Below are positions 1 through 8,812 of a stretch of 44,978 nucleotides of DNA, in pieces. Each line of letters opens with the position of its first letter. The first letter of the stretch is position 1. The notes beneath the pieces are model-generated. The model was not told the DNA's origin, searched no databases, and saw nothing but the letters and a program-made list of their open reading frames with translations. Source of the DNA: CAVQJU01 sp963729215 (GTDB lineage: Bacteria; Acidobacteriota; Vicinamibacteria; Vicinamibacterales; CAVVIG01); contig CAVSND010000004.1 in assembly GCA_963729215.1 (NCBI GenBank), positions 1 to 44,978 of the forward strand, written 5' to 3'. The translations under genes were made by a program, and so were the position numbers.

Positions 1-132
1 GTGCACGGGTTGCGCGGCTCGTCCGCGCGCCGAAAACGCCGGAAGCATGGCTTCGAGGAATGGCAGCCCGATCGTCGCGCCCATGCCTCTCAGAATGGTT
101 CGCCGCGGCAGCGTGTGTTTCGGCACCAGCAT
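1..132 (-). CDS. DUF1552 domain-containing protein (N-terminal part, cut by window edge)
   Basis: Only the first 44 codons are inside the window. The protein begins MLVPKHTLPRRTILRGMG and continues through a hydrophobic stretch with the motif GLPFLEAMLP. An RRTILRGMG twin-arginine-like start followed by GLPFLEAM is typical of DUF1552 proteins, which in Acidobacteriota and Planctomycetota sit directly downstream of DUF1592 cytochrome-like proteins. The ATG lies 4 bp after the DUF1592 stop, and a GGAG ribosome-binding site overlaps that stop, so the two are almost certainly one operon. The twin-arginine pattern suggests export of a folded protein. The biochemical function of DUF1552 is unknown to me. 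Confidence 0.8.
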   Translation of the reverse strand, partial: MLVPKHTLPRRTILRGMGATIGLPFLEAMLPAFSARGRAAQPVH

Positions 133-136
133 CGTC

Positions 137-2692
137 CTATCTCCTCGCCACCGTCGCGGGCGTGTGATCGGCGGGCATCGATCGCATCAGGAACGCCGGA
201 CTCTGGACAATCCCGACGACGAGCGCCGACCAGCGATAGTTGTTCGCCGCCGCGTCGCGGACGATCTTCCTGACCGCAGGCCGATCCGAATACTCGATCG
301 GGCGGCCCAGCCCGTAGGCCATCAGCTTCTCGGTGACCGTGCGCGGAAACTGCTCCGGGTCGGCGAGCAGCAGGGCGCGCAGGCCGGACAGGCCGTCCAC
401 CTTGTCGCCGCCGACCGTGGCGCCGCTGGCGTCCACCGCTTTGCCCGCCTCGTCTACCGTTCGCCACCCGCCGATGACGTCGAAGTTCTCCAGCGCGAAG
501 CCGAGCGGATCGATGACGGCGTGACAGCTGCTGCACGAAGGATTCTGCCGATGGCGCGCCAGCCGTTCGCGCATCGACGCCGGTGGCGCGCCCGGCTTGT
601 TTTCGAGGTTCGTATCCACCCCGGGCGGAGGCGGCGGCACCGGCAGGCCGAAGATATTGTTCAACAGCCACTTGCCCCGGAGCACCGGCGACGTGCGATC
701 CGGATAGGACGTCGTGGCCAGCAGCGCGCCTTCGGCCAGCAGCCCGCCGCGCTGATCGGGGTTCGGCAGATCGACGCGGCGGAACCGGCTGCCGTAAACC
801 CCGGGAATGCCGTAATGGCGTGCCAGCCGCTCGTTCACGAACGTGTAGGTCGCGTTCAGCAGCTCCGCGACGCTCCGGTCTTCGCGAATCGTGCTGCCCA
901 CGAAGAGCTCCGTCTCGCGCTGAAAGGCCTGGAGCAGGCTCAGGTCGTAGTTCGGATAGCGCTCTGGATCGACGACGACTTCCTCGACGCGCCGGAGGTT
1001 CAGCCACTGCGCCGCGAAGTTGCCGACCAGCCCGTCGATCGCCCGCGGATCGGCGAGCATCCGCCGCACTTCCTTTTCGAGAACCGGGGGATTCGTCAGC
1101 TGCCCGCGCTCGGCCAGTGACAGCAGCCGCTCGTCAGGAATACTGCTCCAGAGAAAGAACGACAAGCGCGACGCGACCTCGAGATCGGCGAGGCGATGGA
1201 CGCCGGATGTCCGGCTGACGGCGGACGCTCCGGGCGACGGCTTCGGATCGCGGTACACGCGCAGCAGGAATTCCGGATCCACCAGCATGCGCTCGAGCGC
1301 GAATTGAACGCCCGCCCTGAAATCGGCGCCGCCCTTTCGTCCGCTGTCGTAGAACTCGAGCAGCGTCTGAACGTCCGCATTCGTCACGGGCCTGCGATAC
1401 GCGCGGCGCGCCGTTGTCGAAAGAATCCTGGTAGCGCAGGCGCGCTGGCCGGCGGCGCCAGGCGAGTCGCAGGCGAATAAGTCGCGCCGGCCGGAAGAAA
1501 CGGCACCCGCCGCCGAACGCGCGAACGGTCCGCCGATCTGAACAGCGCCGACGTTCGCGTAATCCATGTAGACCTGGTCGTTGGCGATCACGCGGCCGCG
1601 CTGCAGGGGCTGTGGCAGCCCTTCCGGTTCCCAGAGCTCTCGCACGAACGACACACCGACGATATGCAATCCGGCCGGGACGGGCACGCGAAGCTGCAGG
1701 CCCGCGTCCCCGCCAAACTGCATGTACTTCTCCCACGAATCGTCTCCCGCGAAACCGGGTTCGCCGTCGCCGGCGTAGCTGGCCGCGGCCGGCCGTCCGG
1801 TCGCCGCCCCGCCGACGGTAAAGCGCTTCAGCAGGGCTCCGTCGAGCCGCACGTCGAGCCGCTGCGGCCATCCCATGCCTTTGAGGTAGTCCTGGTACTG
1901 CCGTTGAAGCCGGACTTTGATCAGGTACTCGCCGCTCACCGGGAAGTTGTGCCTGATCGCCATGCCGCCGCGCGAGCCCAGCGGCAGGTCCTCGCTCTGC
2001 CGATCGTCCTGGTTGACGAACAGGGGAATCTCGAAGGTCTCGTTGCCCGGGACCGCGGGTGCAAGGCCCGTGGCGATGCGCGTCACCTGGCGGGCGACGG
2101 ACAAGTACCGTTCCAGATGCGCCGTCGAGATCGACAGGACGTCGGCGAAGTTGTCGAAGCTGCCGTCGGCGGTCTCATCGCCGGGCAGCAGCGACTTCAC
2201 ATCGAGACTGAGCGGATCGATGCCGAAGAGGTCGCGGATCGCGTTGCTGTACTCCGCGCGATTGAGCCGGTGGACGGCGCCGATCCGGCCCGGATCGGGA
2301 TGCAGCGCCCACGCACGATCGATATCCTGCTCGATCGCGCCGGCGGCGGCGCGATACGCCGCGGCGTCCGGCCGCGGCCGCCCGGGCGGCGGCATCGAGC
2401 GCGCCCGGAGCCGCGCGATCACTTTCTCCCAGGCTTCCGCGTGATCCCCCGGCGCGGCGGCGCTCAGGGCTTCGAGGTCGAGGCCGGCGGTGTGCAGCTT
2501 CTGGTTGTGGCAGCCGACGCAATACTGATCGATCAGCGCCTTCGGGGCAGGAGACGGCGCCGTCCGGACACCCGGCGCCAGGGCGACGACCCAGCCGCCG
2601 ACGAGGAGCACGGAGATTCTACGCGTCGATCGCCTCCGCAGGTTGGGGCGCCTCCCCCGTTTGCGCTCATTCTGCCTGCAGGCCCGCGACAA
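137..2692 (-). CDS. DUF1592 domain-containing secreted cytochrome-like protein
   Basis: This 851-residue protein has a basic N-terminus, one hydrophobic export segment (about residues 27-45) and a CVGCH haem-type CxxCH motif near residue 58. The NRAEYSNAIRDLFGI segment matches DUF1587, followed by DUF1595/DUF1592-like sequence. Near the C-terminus there is a second CSSCH with HAVIDPLGFALENFD, as in DUF1588, and then a DUF1585-like tail. This order is the standard architecture of the large planctomycete/acidobacterial DUF1592 family, thought to be periplasmic electron-transfer or polymer-degrading proteins, but no reaction is established. The start is uncertain: TTG at 2692 gives the longest form, while GTG at 2611 gives a cleaner signal peptide. 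It lies directly upstream of the DUF1552 gene. Confidence 0.88.
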   Translation of the reverse strand: MSRACRQNERKRGRRPNLRRRSTRRISVLLVGGWVVALAPGVRTAPSPAPKALIDQYCVGCHNQKLHTAGLDLEALSAAAPGDHAEAWEKVIARLRARSMPPPGRPRPDAAAYRAAAGAIEQDIDRAWALHPDPGRIGAVHRLNRAEYSNAIRDLFGIDPLSLDVKSLLPGDETADGSFDNFADVLSISTAHLERYLSVARQVTRIATGLAPAVPGNETFEIPLFVNQDDRQSEDLPLGSRGGMAIRHNFPVSGEYLIKVRLQRQYQDYLKGMGWPQRLDVRLDGALLKRFTVGGAATGRPAAASYAGDGEPGFAGDDSWEKYMQFGGDAGLQLRVPVPAGLHIVGVSFVRELWEPEGLPQPLQRGRVIANDQVYMDYANVGAVQIGGPFARSAAGAVSSGRRDLFACDSPGAAGQRACATRILSTTARRAYRRPVTNADVQTLLEFYDSGRKGGADFRAGVQFALERMLVDPEFLLRVYRDPKPSPGASAVSRTSGVHRLADLEVASRLSFFLWSSIPDERLLSLAERGQLTNPPVLEKEVRRMLADPRAIDGLVGNFAAQWLNLRRVEEVVVDPERYPNYDLSLLQAFQRETELFVGSTIREDRSVAELLNATYTFVNERLARHYGIPGVYGSRFRRVDLPNPDQRGGLLAEGALLATTSYPDRTSPVLRGKWLLNNIFGLPVPPPPPGVDTNLENKPGAPPASMRERLARHRQNPSCSSCHAVIDPLGFALENFDVIGGWRTVDEAGKAVDASGATVGGDKVDGLSGLRALLLADPEQFPRTVTEKLMAYGLGRPIEYSDRPAVRKIVRDAAANNYRWSALVVGIVQSPAFLMRSMPADHTPATVARR

Positions 2693-2722
2693 GTAAAGGA
2701 CTTGTCTGCACTTACCGCCCCT

Positions 2723-3514
2723 TCACGATTTAGCCGAACGGCTCGATCGCAAGTAGTGCGGACTGAACGACATGCCGTAAGAGGTGGTCACCTTGTGCGC
2801 CGCCTTCTCGCGGGCAAACTCCTCCTGAGATCGCCGGATCGCCGCCAGCTCTTCGTCGTCACAGATCCGCAGCGACACCTCCTCGCGCGGCACGAAGAAC
2901 ACCTGGCCGATAGGCTGGCTCTGCGTTCCGGACAGCATTTCGCCGGGCTGCAGGACGTAGCGGAATTCGGTTTCGTGCATGTACCAGTCGGTTTCGACCC
3001 GCACGATCAGCATCGGCGCGATGGGGCGTTCGATCATGTTGAATACGGGCGTGTACACGGAGTCCCATCCCTGCGGTGTGTGAAAATTCCACGCGCCCCG
3101 GAGCGTCAGGCCGCCGGGCGGCGTCCCCAGATCCTCCGGCACGATGAATGTCCGCATGGTGGCGAGAGCCTCGTCGCGGGTCACGGCCGGTTTGGGCGTC
3201 AGCAAGGCGACTTCTTCCCGGAATGCGCCGATGCCGCCGACCGGCAGCGAGACGGTGACGGAGAAAATCGGCAGCCACTCCGTGCCGGCCGGATTCACGT
3301 AGTAGATGAACTGGTAGCGCCCTTCCCCGCTGTGTTCGATGCTGTACGACTCCTCGGCCGCCAACGGCGGGTAGACGAGAAATCCGAGCGAGCTGCCGGC
3401 TTCGAGCACCGGACAATGGCGGGCATGTTGCGGCAGGAACGGCCGCTGTCCATCGCGGCGCGGCTTCAGGCCGACGCCGGGACGCCGCGCGTTGGGGAAG
3501 AGTCGAACGTCCAT
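2723..3514 (-). CDS. Hypothetical protein, 263 aa, no recognised domain
   Basis: The reading frame is intact and its composition is protein-like, but I do not recognise the family. There is no signal peptide or membrane segment. The centre is rich in aromatic and beta-prone residues (YQFIYYVNPAGTEWLP, FSVTVSLPVGGIGAF), then a REEVSLRICDDEELAAIRRS stretch that looks helical. The C-terminus is basic and ends ylrssrsaks. It could be a cytosolic beta-sandwich protein; a DUF6065-like identity is possible but unproven. It lies 30 bp from the start of the DUF1592 gene and 19 bp downstream of the carbonic anhydrase stop, on the same strand, so it may be co-transcribed with either. Confidence 0.7.
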   Translation of the reverse strand: MDVRLFPNARRPGVGLKPRRDGQRPFLPQHARHCPVLEAGSSLGFLVYPPLAAEESYSIEHSGEGRYQFIYYVNPAGTEWLPIFSVTVSLPVGGIGAFREEVALLTPKPAVTRDEALATMRTFIVPEDLGTPPGGLTLRGAWNFHTPQGWDSVYTPVFNMIERPIAPMLIVRVETDWYMHETEFRYVLQPGEMLSGTQSQPIGQVFFVPREEVSLRICDDEELAAIRRSQEEFAREKAAHKVTTSYGMSFSPHYLRSSRSAKS

Positions 3515-3533
3515 CCCCGTATCTTATAACCCG

Positions 3534-4179
3534 CTACTTCAGCAGGCTCCCGACGGCGCGATCATAACCAGGCCGCACGTCGTCCTGGCACCGGGCGACA
3601 AACCCCAGATCCCGCAGACGTCCGTTGTCCAGCCCGTAAATCCATCCGCGGACGTCGATCGCCTGGCCACGCGCCCAGGCGTCCCGCACGGACGTGGTTT
3701 CGCAGACATGCCGCGTCTGCTCGATCACGTTCAGCTCGCACAGTCGGTTGATCGCCTTTTCCGCGGGACAGCGCATCCAGTACACGTTCGTGCTGCTGCC
3801 GCACGTCCTCGACGTGGCGCAGCCAGTTGTCGCTCAACCCCACCTTCGCCCGCTGCCACACGGCCTGCACGCCGCCGCACCCGTAGTGTCCGGTCACGAT
3901 CACGTGGCGCACGCCGAGCACGTCGATCGCGTATTGGAGAACCGAGAGGCAATTGAGATCGGTGTGGACCACGACGTTGGCGACATTCCGGTGAACGAAC
4001 AGCTCGCCGGGCGCCAGCCCCACGATCTCGTTCGCCGGCACGCGGCTGTCCGAGCAGCCGATCCACAGATAGGCGGGCTTCTGCTGTTCCTGCAGCCGCG
4101 CGAAAAATCGCGGGTCGCCCTCCAGCATGCGCGCCGCCCACGCGGCGTTGTTTTCGAACAGACGTGCGAGATCGGCCAT
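3534..4179 (-). pseudogene. can: Beta-class carbonic anhydrase, interrupted by one frameshift
   Basis: From the ATG at 4179 the protein begins MADLARLFENN and carries the zinc and catalytic residues of beta-carbonic anhydrases at C42, D44, R46 (CSDSR), H98 and C101 (GHYGCGG), the same numbering as E. coli Can. The enzyme interconverts CO2 and bicarbonate in the cytosol. After LDALS the frame changes at about 3761-3767; the remainder (EKAINRLCELNVIEQ, then DVRGWIYGLDNGRLRDL) continues in another frame to the stop at 3534. Removing one C from a CCC run on the coding strand restores a full-length family member of about 214 residues. Both halves are well conserved, so a sequencing insertion is more likely than a dead gene. 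Confidence 0.88.
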
Positions 4180-4313
4180 TCCGGTCAGCGTACCATGCCG
4201 GCGTCGATATTTTTCAGACGCGGAGAGACTGACGGAGGTAAGATATCTCTCCGAAAGGAGGGCCTGTCCTGATGCGTGCCGCCGAAGAACTTCCACGGGA
4301 CAGGTCTGCCCTC

Positions 4314-4354
4314 TTCATCTAGTCATCTGGTCATCTAGTCATTGGTCATTTGAT
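4314..4354. repeat. Short tandem array of 8-bp TCATCTRG units
   Basis: In the gap between the carbonic anhydrase and rsgA, the octamer TCATCTAG/TCATCTGG is repeated three times and followed by degenerate copies (TCATTGG, TCATTTGA). The same unit occurs at 13534-13569 and, inverted, at 13694-13733. No gene is visible in the rest of the 4180-4428 gap. Confidence 0.8.
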
Positions 4355-4428
4355 GTTGATCTAGAAGGTCAGCAGCCCGTCCCTCTCTCTTCCCACAATT
4401 TTTCGCAGCACGAAAAGAGAGGTCCGAA

Positions 4429-5505
4429 GTGTCACTACTTGAACACTGGGGATGGGGCACGTTCTTCGAACAGCAGATCGTCCAGCACGACCACCGCGGC
4501 GAACGGCGCCTCGCGTGGGCACGTATCGTCGAGGAACAGCGAGGGCTGTACCGCATCGAGGGCAGTGCCTCCGGCTGGGCGGAAGTGAGCGGCCGATTCC
4601 GGCACGATGCGGTGTCGGCCGCCGACTTTCCCGCGGTTGGCGACTGGGTCGGCGTCACGCCATCCGAAGGCGCATCAATCATTCACGTCCGCCTCGAGCG
4701 GCGAAGCACGATCTCGCGTGCGGCTCCCGGACGAGCCGTGACCGAACAGGTCATCGCGGCCAATGTGGACACCATCTTCCTCGTGACCGCGCTCACGCAG
4801 GATCTGAACCCGCGCCGGCTCGAACGATATCTGACGATGGTGTGGGATGCGGGAGCCGTGCCGGTGGTCGTTCTCAACAAGGCGGACCTGAGCGATGATC
4901 CCGAACGGGAATCCGAGGCCGTCCGCCAGCGTCTCCCGCACGTCGATGTCGTGTCAGTGACCGCCTTGTCTGAGACAGGACTTGCCGCCCTGTCCCCGTA
5001 CCTGCGGCCGGCGCGCACGGTTGCGCTGCTCGGCATGTCGGGCGTGGGCAAGTCCACGATGGTCAACCGCCTGCTTGGCGGCGATCATCTCAGGGTCGGC
5101 GAGGTCCGCGAGTATGACGGGCGCGGACGGCATACGACGACGTCGCGCCAACTCGTCGAGCTGCCCGGCGGCGCGCTGCTCATCGACACGCCGGGCATGC
5201 GCGAGCTGCAGCTCTGGTGCGACGAGTCGTCCGTCGAACAGGCGTTCGACGACATCGCGGCCCTCGCCCGCGGCTGCCGCTTCGACGACTGCGGACACGG
5301 GTCCGAGCCCGGCTGCGCCGTCGTCCAGGCCGTCGCGGATGGACAGTTGGACGAAGACCGGCTCGCCAGCTATCAGCGCCTTCTTCGAGAAGCGGCCTTC
5401 GAGGCACGCAAGCACGACAAGGCGGGCGCCGCCGAGCTGAAGCGCCGATGGAAGCACGCCACCAAGGCGGCACGGGCGATGTACCGGGATCGCGATCGGC
5501 AATAA
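4429..5505 (+). CDS. rsgA: Ribosome small-subunit-dependent GTPase RsgA
   Basis: RsgA is a circularly permuted GTPase that checks late maturation of the 30S ribosomal subunit. An N-terminal OB-fold region (about residues 25-95) is followed by the G motifs in permuted order: NKAD at 150-153 (G4), GMSGVGKST at 202-210 (G1) and DTPG at 253-256 (G3). A C-terminal zinc knuckle follows with C283, C288, H290 and C296. The length of 358 is normal for the family. The start is GTG, about 8 bp downstream of a GAGAGG ribosome-binding site. It is transcribed away from the carbonic anhydrase gene. Nothing is missing; the protein should be active. Confidence 0.96.
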   Translation: MSLLEHWGWGTFFEQQIVQHDHRGERRLAWARIVEEQRGLYRIEGSASGWAEVSGRFRHDAVSAADFPAVGDWVGVTPSEGASIIHVRLERRSTISRAAPGRAVTEQVIAANVDTIFLVTALTQDLNPRRLERYLTMVWDAGAVPVVVLNKADLSDDPERESEAVRQRLPHVDVVSVTALSETGLAALSPYLRPARTVALLGMSGVGKSTMVNRLLGGDHLRVGEVREYDGRGRHTTTSRQLVELPGGALLIDTPGMRELQLWCDESSVEQAFDDIAALARGCRFDDCGHGSEPGCAVVQAVADGQLDEDRLASYQRLLREAAFEARKHDKAGAAELKRRWKHATKAARAMYRDRDRQ

Positions 5506-5510
5506 TGCTT

Positions 5511-5538
5511 CGGCTCGTGGCTCGGGGCTCGTAGCTGG
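5511..5538. repeat. GGCTCGT heptamer array
   Basis: Three near-perfect copies of GGCTCGT/GGCTCGG and a decayed fourth copy fill the short gap between rsgA and the NHL-propeller gene, ending just before that gene's GGAGG ribosome-binding site. The same heptamer is found at 12572-12619, 23998-24029 and, as a remnant, near 39197-39214. Confidence 0.8.
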
Positions 5539-5553
5539 TAAGACGGAGGAGGA

Positions 5554-6696
5554 ATGGTGTCGATGAATGTTCGCCAGTGGCGCGCGGCGCTCGTCATTGG
5601 AACAGCGGTGCTGTCCGTCTGGGCAGTCGTCAGCGTTGGCGCCGGGCAGGCCGACAAGCCGCGCCCGCCTATGTTCCAAGTCGATCCCGCATGGCCCGTC
5701 ATTCCCAACAACTGGGTCCTGGGCGAGGTCACATCGATCGCCGTGGATTCGCGCGATCACATCTGGGTGCTGCATCGCCCGCGGTCGATTCCCGCCGAAA
5801 AACGCGCACAGGCCGCGCCCCCCGTCCTCGAATTCGACGCGACGGGCAAGCTCCTGAGCAGTTGGGGCGGGGATGCTCCCGGGTACGACTGGCCGGAGCG
5901 GGAGCACGGGATCTTCGTGGACTCCAGGGGGTACGTCTGGATCAGTGGCAATGGCGGCTGGCCCCGCCCGACGACGCCGGGTACCGGCGACGACATGATC
6001 CTGAAGTTCACGACGGCCGGGAAACTGGTGCTGCAGATTGGACATCGCGGCCAGAGCACCGGCAACACCGACACGGTGAACGTCCATCAGCCGGCCGACA
6101 CCTTCGTCGACTCACGCGCCAACGAGCTCTACGTCGCCGACGGCTACGGCGATCAACGCATCGTCGTCTTCGACACGAACACCGGCAAGTTCAAGCGCAT
6201 GTGGGGAGCCTTCGGCAACGCACCAACGGCGGAAATGAAGCCTAACCCGCCGGTGCCGCAGCCGCAGGAGCCGGGCACGGACGGCCCGCCGCAGTTCGGC
6301 CTGCCTCACGCCGTCAAGGTGTCGAACGACGGGACCGTCTACGTGGCCGATCGCATCAACAACCGGATCCAGTTGTTCACGGCCGCGGGCAAATATCTCC
6401 GGACCGTGCGGGTCACCAATGACGACGCCGCCGTGGTGCCCGTTCCTGCGGGGTTTTCGTTCTCGCCCGACAAGAAGCAGCAATTCCTCTACGTCGTTGA
6501 TTCCGGGCCCATGCGCGTTGTGATTTTCGACCGCGAGACCATGCGCCAGATTGGCGTAGTCGGCATGCGCGGCGCTGGCCCTGGCGAATTCAACATCGTC
6601 CACCACATGGCGGCGGATTCGAAGGGCAACCTGTACACAGCGGAAATCGTCACCAACCGCCGGGCACAGCGCTTCGTGCTGCAGAAAGGCCAGTGA
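5554..6696 (+). CDS. Secreted NHL-repeat beta-propeller protein
   Basis: An N-terminal hydrophobic segment (about residues 9-28) with an AGQA-type cleavage region predicts export. The mature part holds repeated units of the type SIAVDSRDHIWVLHR, GIFVDSRGYVWISGNG, TFVDSRANELYVADGYG, AVKVSNDGTVYVADRINNRIQLF and MAADSKGNLYTAEI, which are NHL blades of a six-bladed propeller. Similar proteins include peptidylglycine-lyase-like and surface-binding propellers; no catalytic residues can be assigned with confidence. A strong GGAGGAGGA ribosome-binding site precedes the ATG. The stop overlaps the next start by one base (TGATG), so translation is likely coupled to the GDTLVV-family gene that follows. 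Confidence 0.88.
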   Translation: MVSMNVRQWRAALVIGTAVLSVWAVVSVGAGQADKPRPPMFQVDPAWPVIPNNWVLGEVTSIAVDSRDHIWVLHRPRSIPAEKRAQAAPPVLEFDATGKLLSSWGGDAPGYDWPEREHGIFVDSRGYVWISGNGGWPRPTTPGTGDDMILKFTTAGKLVLQIGHRGQSTGNTDTVNVHQPADTFVDSRANELYVADGYGDQRIVVFDTNTGKFKRMWGAFGNAPTAEMKPNPPVPQPQEPGTDGPPQFGLPHAVKVSNDGTVYVADRINNRIQLFTAAGKYLRTVRVTNDDAAVVPVPAGFSFSPDKKQQFLYVVDSGPMRVVIFDRETMRQIGVVGMRGAGPGEFNIVHHMAADSKGNLYTAEIVTNRRAQRFVLQKGQ

Positions 6697-7508
6697 TGCG
6701 CCGCCTGCTAATGGCGCTCACGTGTTTGTGCTCGGTCACGTTGTCGGCGCAATGGGCGCCATTCGTCCGGCAGGAGGTGCCGAGGACGGCGGATGGCAAA
6801 CCCAACCTCGACGCGCCGCCGCCGCGGCTTCCGAACGGCCGGATCGATTTTTCCGGCACGTGGGAAAGCCGCATCCCGCCGAGCGGCCGCCTCGGCGGTC
6901 CGATGGTGCCGAATATCGGAGACGCGCCGCCGCTCGCCGCCTTTGCGAACATCGCGCAGAACATGAAGGACGGGCTGCCGCTGACGCCGTGGGGCGCTGA
7001 ACTTCGCCGCCAGCGGATGGCGTCCAACTCGAAGGACAATCCGGACGCGAACTGCCTGCCCATCGGATTCATGCAGCTCCACACGCATTCGCAGCCGCGC
7101 AAGATCGTCCAGACGAACAACGACCTCGTCATCATGTACGAGTCGAACTACGGCCTTCGGAACATCTTCACCGACGGCCGACCGCTCCCGGCGAACGATC
7201 CGCAGCCGTGGTGGTACGGCTATTCGGCCGGCAAGTACGACGGCGATACGCTGGTGGTCGAAACGATCGGGTTGCGGGACGACGGATGGCTCGATGTGAA
7301 CGGCGCGCCGTTCACGAGCGCGGCAAAGATCACCGAGCGCTTCCGCCGGCCGGCATACGGGCGGATGGAGATCGACATCACCGTGGACGATGCGAAGGCC
7401 TACACGCGGCCGTGGACGGTTCGCGTGAACTGGCGTCTCGGAGCGGACGAGGAGCTGATCGAGTTCATCTGCAACGAGAACGAACGCGACGCGAAACGCC
7501 TCAAATGA
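6696..7508 (+). CDS. Secreted protein of the GDTLVV[DE]T family
   Basis: A 270-residue protein with a signal peptide (MRRLLMALTCLCSVTLSAQ). The proline-rich start of the mature part contains RIDFSGTWESR. The core has PQPWWYGYSAGKYDGDTLVVET, then KITERFRRP, VDDAKAYTRPWTV and a C-terminal ELIEFICNENERD. The GDTLVVET, ERF, TxPW and C-N/H/P-E elements recur in three other genes here (7510-8320, 10282-11457, 20877-21916). The family is common in acidobacterial genomes, but I know of no assigned function. Starting at the ATG makes a one-base overlap with the NHL gene; a GTG three bases upstream is also possible. It converges with the next gene, with a single base between the stops. Confidence 0.82.
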   Translation: MRRLLMALTCLCSVTLSAQWAPFVRQEVPRTADGKPNLDAPPPRLPNGRIDFSGTWESRIPPSGRLGGPMVPNIGDAPPLAAFANIAQNMKDGLPLTPWGAELRRQRMASNSKDNPDANCLPIGFMQLHTHSQPRKIVQTNNDLVIMYESNYGLRNIFTDGRPLPANDPQPWWYGYSAGKYDGDTLVVETIGLRDDGWLDVNGAPFTSAAKITERFRRPAYGRMEIDITVDDAKAYTRPWTVRVNWRLGADEELIEFICNENERDAKRLK

Positions 7509-7509
7509 C

Positions 7510-8320
7510 TTACTTCTTTCCGAACGGATCGAGTCCTTCGGGACAGGCGAATTCCCTGAGCTGATCGTTGCCGGGCGCCGCCTTCCGGTACGTGCGCGTC
7601 ACCTCCCAGGGCTTCGTCAGCGCTATTGGATCGGTGACGACGATGTGGTCCTCGAGGATCCCGGGGCCGGTGAAGCGGATGCGCTCGTGGACCGTCATCG
7701 CGTCGCTGTGCGGCGTGAAACCCTCGATGAACGAAATGTCGTTCAACGCGACCGTGTCCACGACCAGCGTGTCGCCTTCCCAGTGTCCCGTCGAGTATCC
7801 GGCATACGTCGGATCGTCAAGAATCTTCTGCGTCGGTTTTCGGCCGTCCAGGTAAACACGCCGCAGGGCGTCGTTCAGCTCGCTGAAGAACGTGATCTTG
7901 TCCTTCGTCTGCATCACCTCCATGCCGTACGCCATGTTCATCATGGCCGGCATCCCCGGGGGCAGACACTTGGCGCTGTTGTCGTACCTGGTACGATCCG
8001 GCGATCCGCGACTTCCGCATCACTTCCCACTTCGCCATGTAGGCGGGCGTCAGCGACGGCGCGTCCGGCGACCGGCCCTGCGAACCGTCCGAGAGCGGCG
8101 CCGACTGGGTCGGGCGCGGCGGCGGTCCTCCGCGCTGCGCACCGGCAGGTGGCGCTCCGCCCCGGCGTCCGCCACCACCGCGACCTTCCTGCATCGGGTA
8201 GTACACGCCTGAGAAATCGGGAGGCGCGGCGGCGCCCGCGGCGCTCTGGGCCAGAGGTCTGGCGGGCACCCACAGGATGCCGGCGAAGACGACGGCGCCG
8301 AGAATTGCGATCTTCTTCAT
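7510..8320 (-). pseudogene. Secreted GDTLVV[DE]T-family protein, interrupted by one frameshift
   Basis: The ATG at 8320 starts a signal peptide (MKKIAILGAVVFAGILWV) followed by PPDFSGVYYPMQ and a Gly/Pro/Arg-rich linker. At KSRIAGSYQ the frame breaks at about 7988-7993; the rest (YDNSAKCLPPGMPAMMNM, then STGHWEGDTLVVDT, ERIRFTG, TKPWEVTRTY, LREFACPEG) continues in another frame to 7510. Removing one G in the CCAGGTAC context restores the frame. The start overlaps the stop of the DUF6152 gene by 4 bp (ATGA), so the two are translationally coupled. In the gene at 10282-11457 the same two modules are one protein, which suggests that these two act together outside the cytoplasm. Confidence 0.82.
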
Positions 8321-8703
8321 TGCAGCACCGGCTGGTTGGACAGGATCGTGCCGTCCTCTTTCGTGATCCTGGCAATGATCCCGACTTTGGTACCGTCCTT
8401 CGCGGGGCTCATGTCCACGGTGACCTTTTCGCCGGGTTTCAGGGACGCCTTCGTCCAGCCGGCCCTGAGCAGCACGCCTGGAGCACGGCCTTCGACCTGC
8501 CATTCGACTTTCCCGCCGTTGGCTTCATCCACCATGAGGTGGAGCCACGTGTGGGGGTTCACCCACCGGAATTCCTTGACGACACCCGTGATGGTGACGA
8601 CCTTGGTCACCTCGTAAGCGACGTTGCTGTGGTGGGAGTGGGCCGGGCGGGCGAACAGGAGCAGAGCGGCAAACGCGAGAGACGTCACGGCAGCCCGCAT
8701 CAT
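8317..8703 (-). CDS. Secreted DUF6152 family protein
   Basis: A 128-residue protein with a signal peptide (ends about PAHSHHS). The mature part has VTITGVVKEFRWVNPHTWLHL, GGKVEWQVEG and TKASLKPGEKVTVDM, the pattern of DUF6152: a small, probably OB-like beta-barrel domain with the NPH-W-L signature. Its function is unknown. The ATG at 8703 was chosen because a perfect GGAGG lies 6 bp upstream; a TTG at 8709 is also in frame. It overlaps the following GDTLVV-family gene by 4 bp. HSHHS right after the signal peptide could bind a metal, but this is only a suggestion. Confidence 0.88.
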   Translation of the reverse strand: MMRAAVTSLAFAALLLFARPAHSHHSNVAYEVTKVVTITGVVKEFRWVNPHTWLHLMVDEANGGKVEWQVEGRAPGVLLRAGWTKASLKPGEKVTVDMSPAKDGTKVGIIARITKEDGTILSNQPVLQ

Positions 8704-8812
8704 CGACAACCTCCGCGCGGAACGGACCGGGTGTTCCGCGCGGATTATACGACTCGAGAGTGACGGCGTCCAACACAGCGCAAGACGCGCCGGCGCCTCG
8801 ATGGGAAGGCGG

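Noticed and set aside
47..1120. Long plus-strand reading frame opposite DUF1592
   Set aside because: Arg-rich antisense reading of a conserved gene without motifs or a ribosome-binding site.
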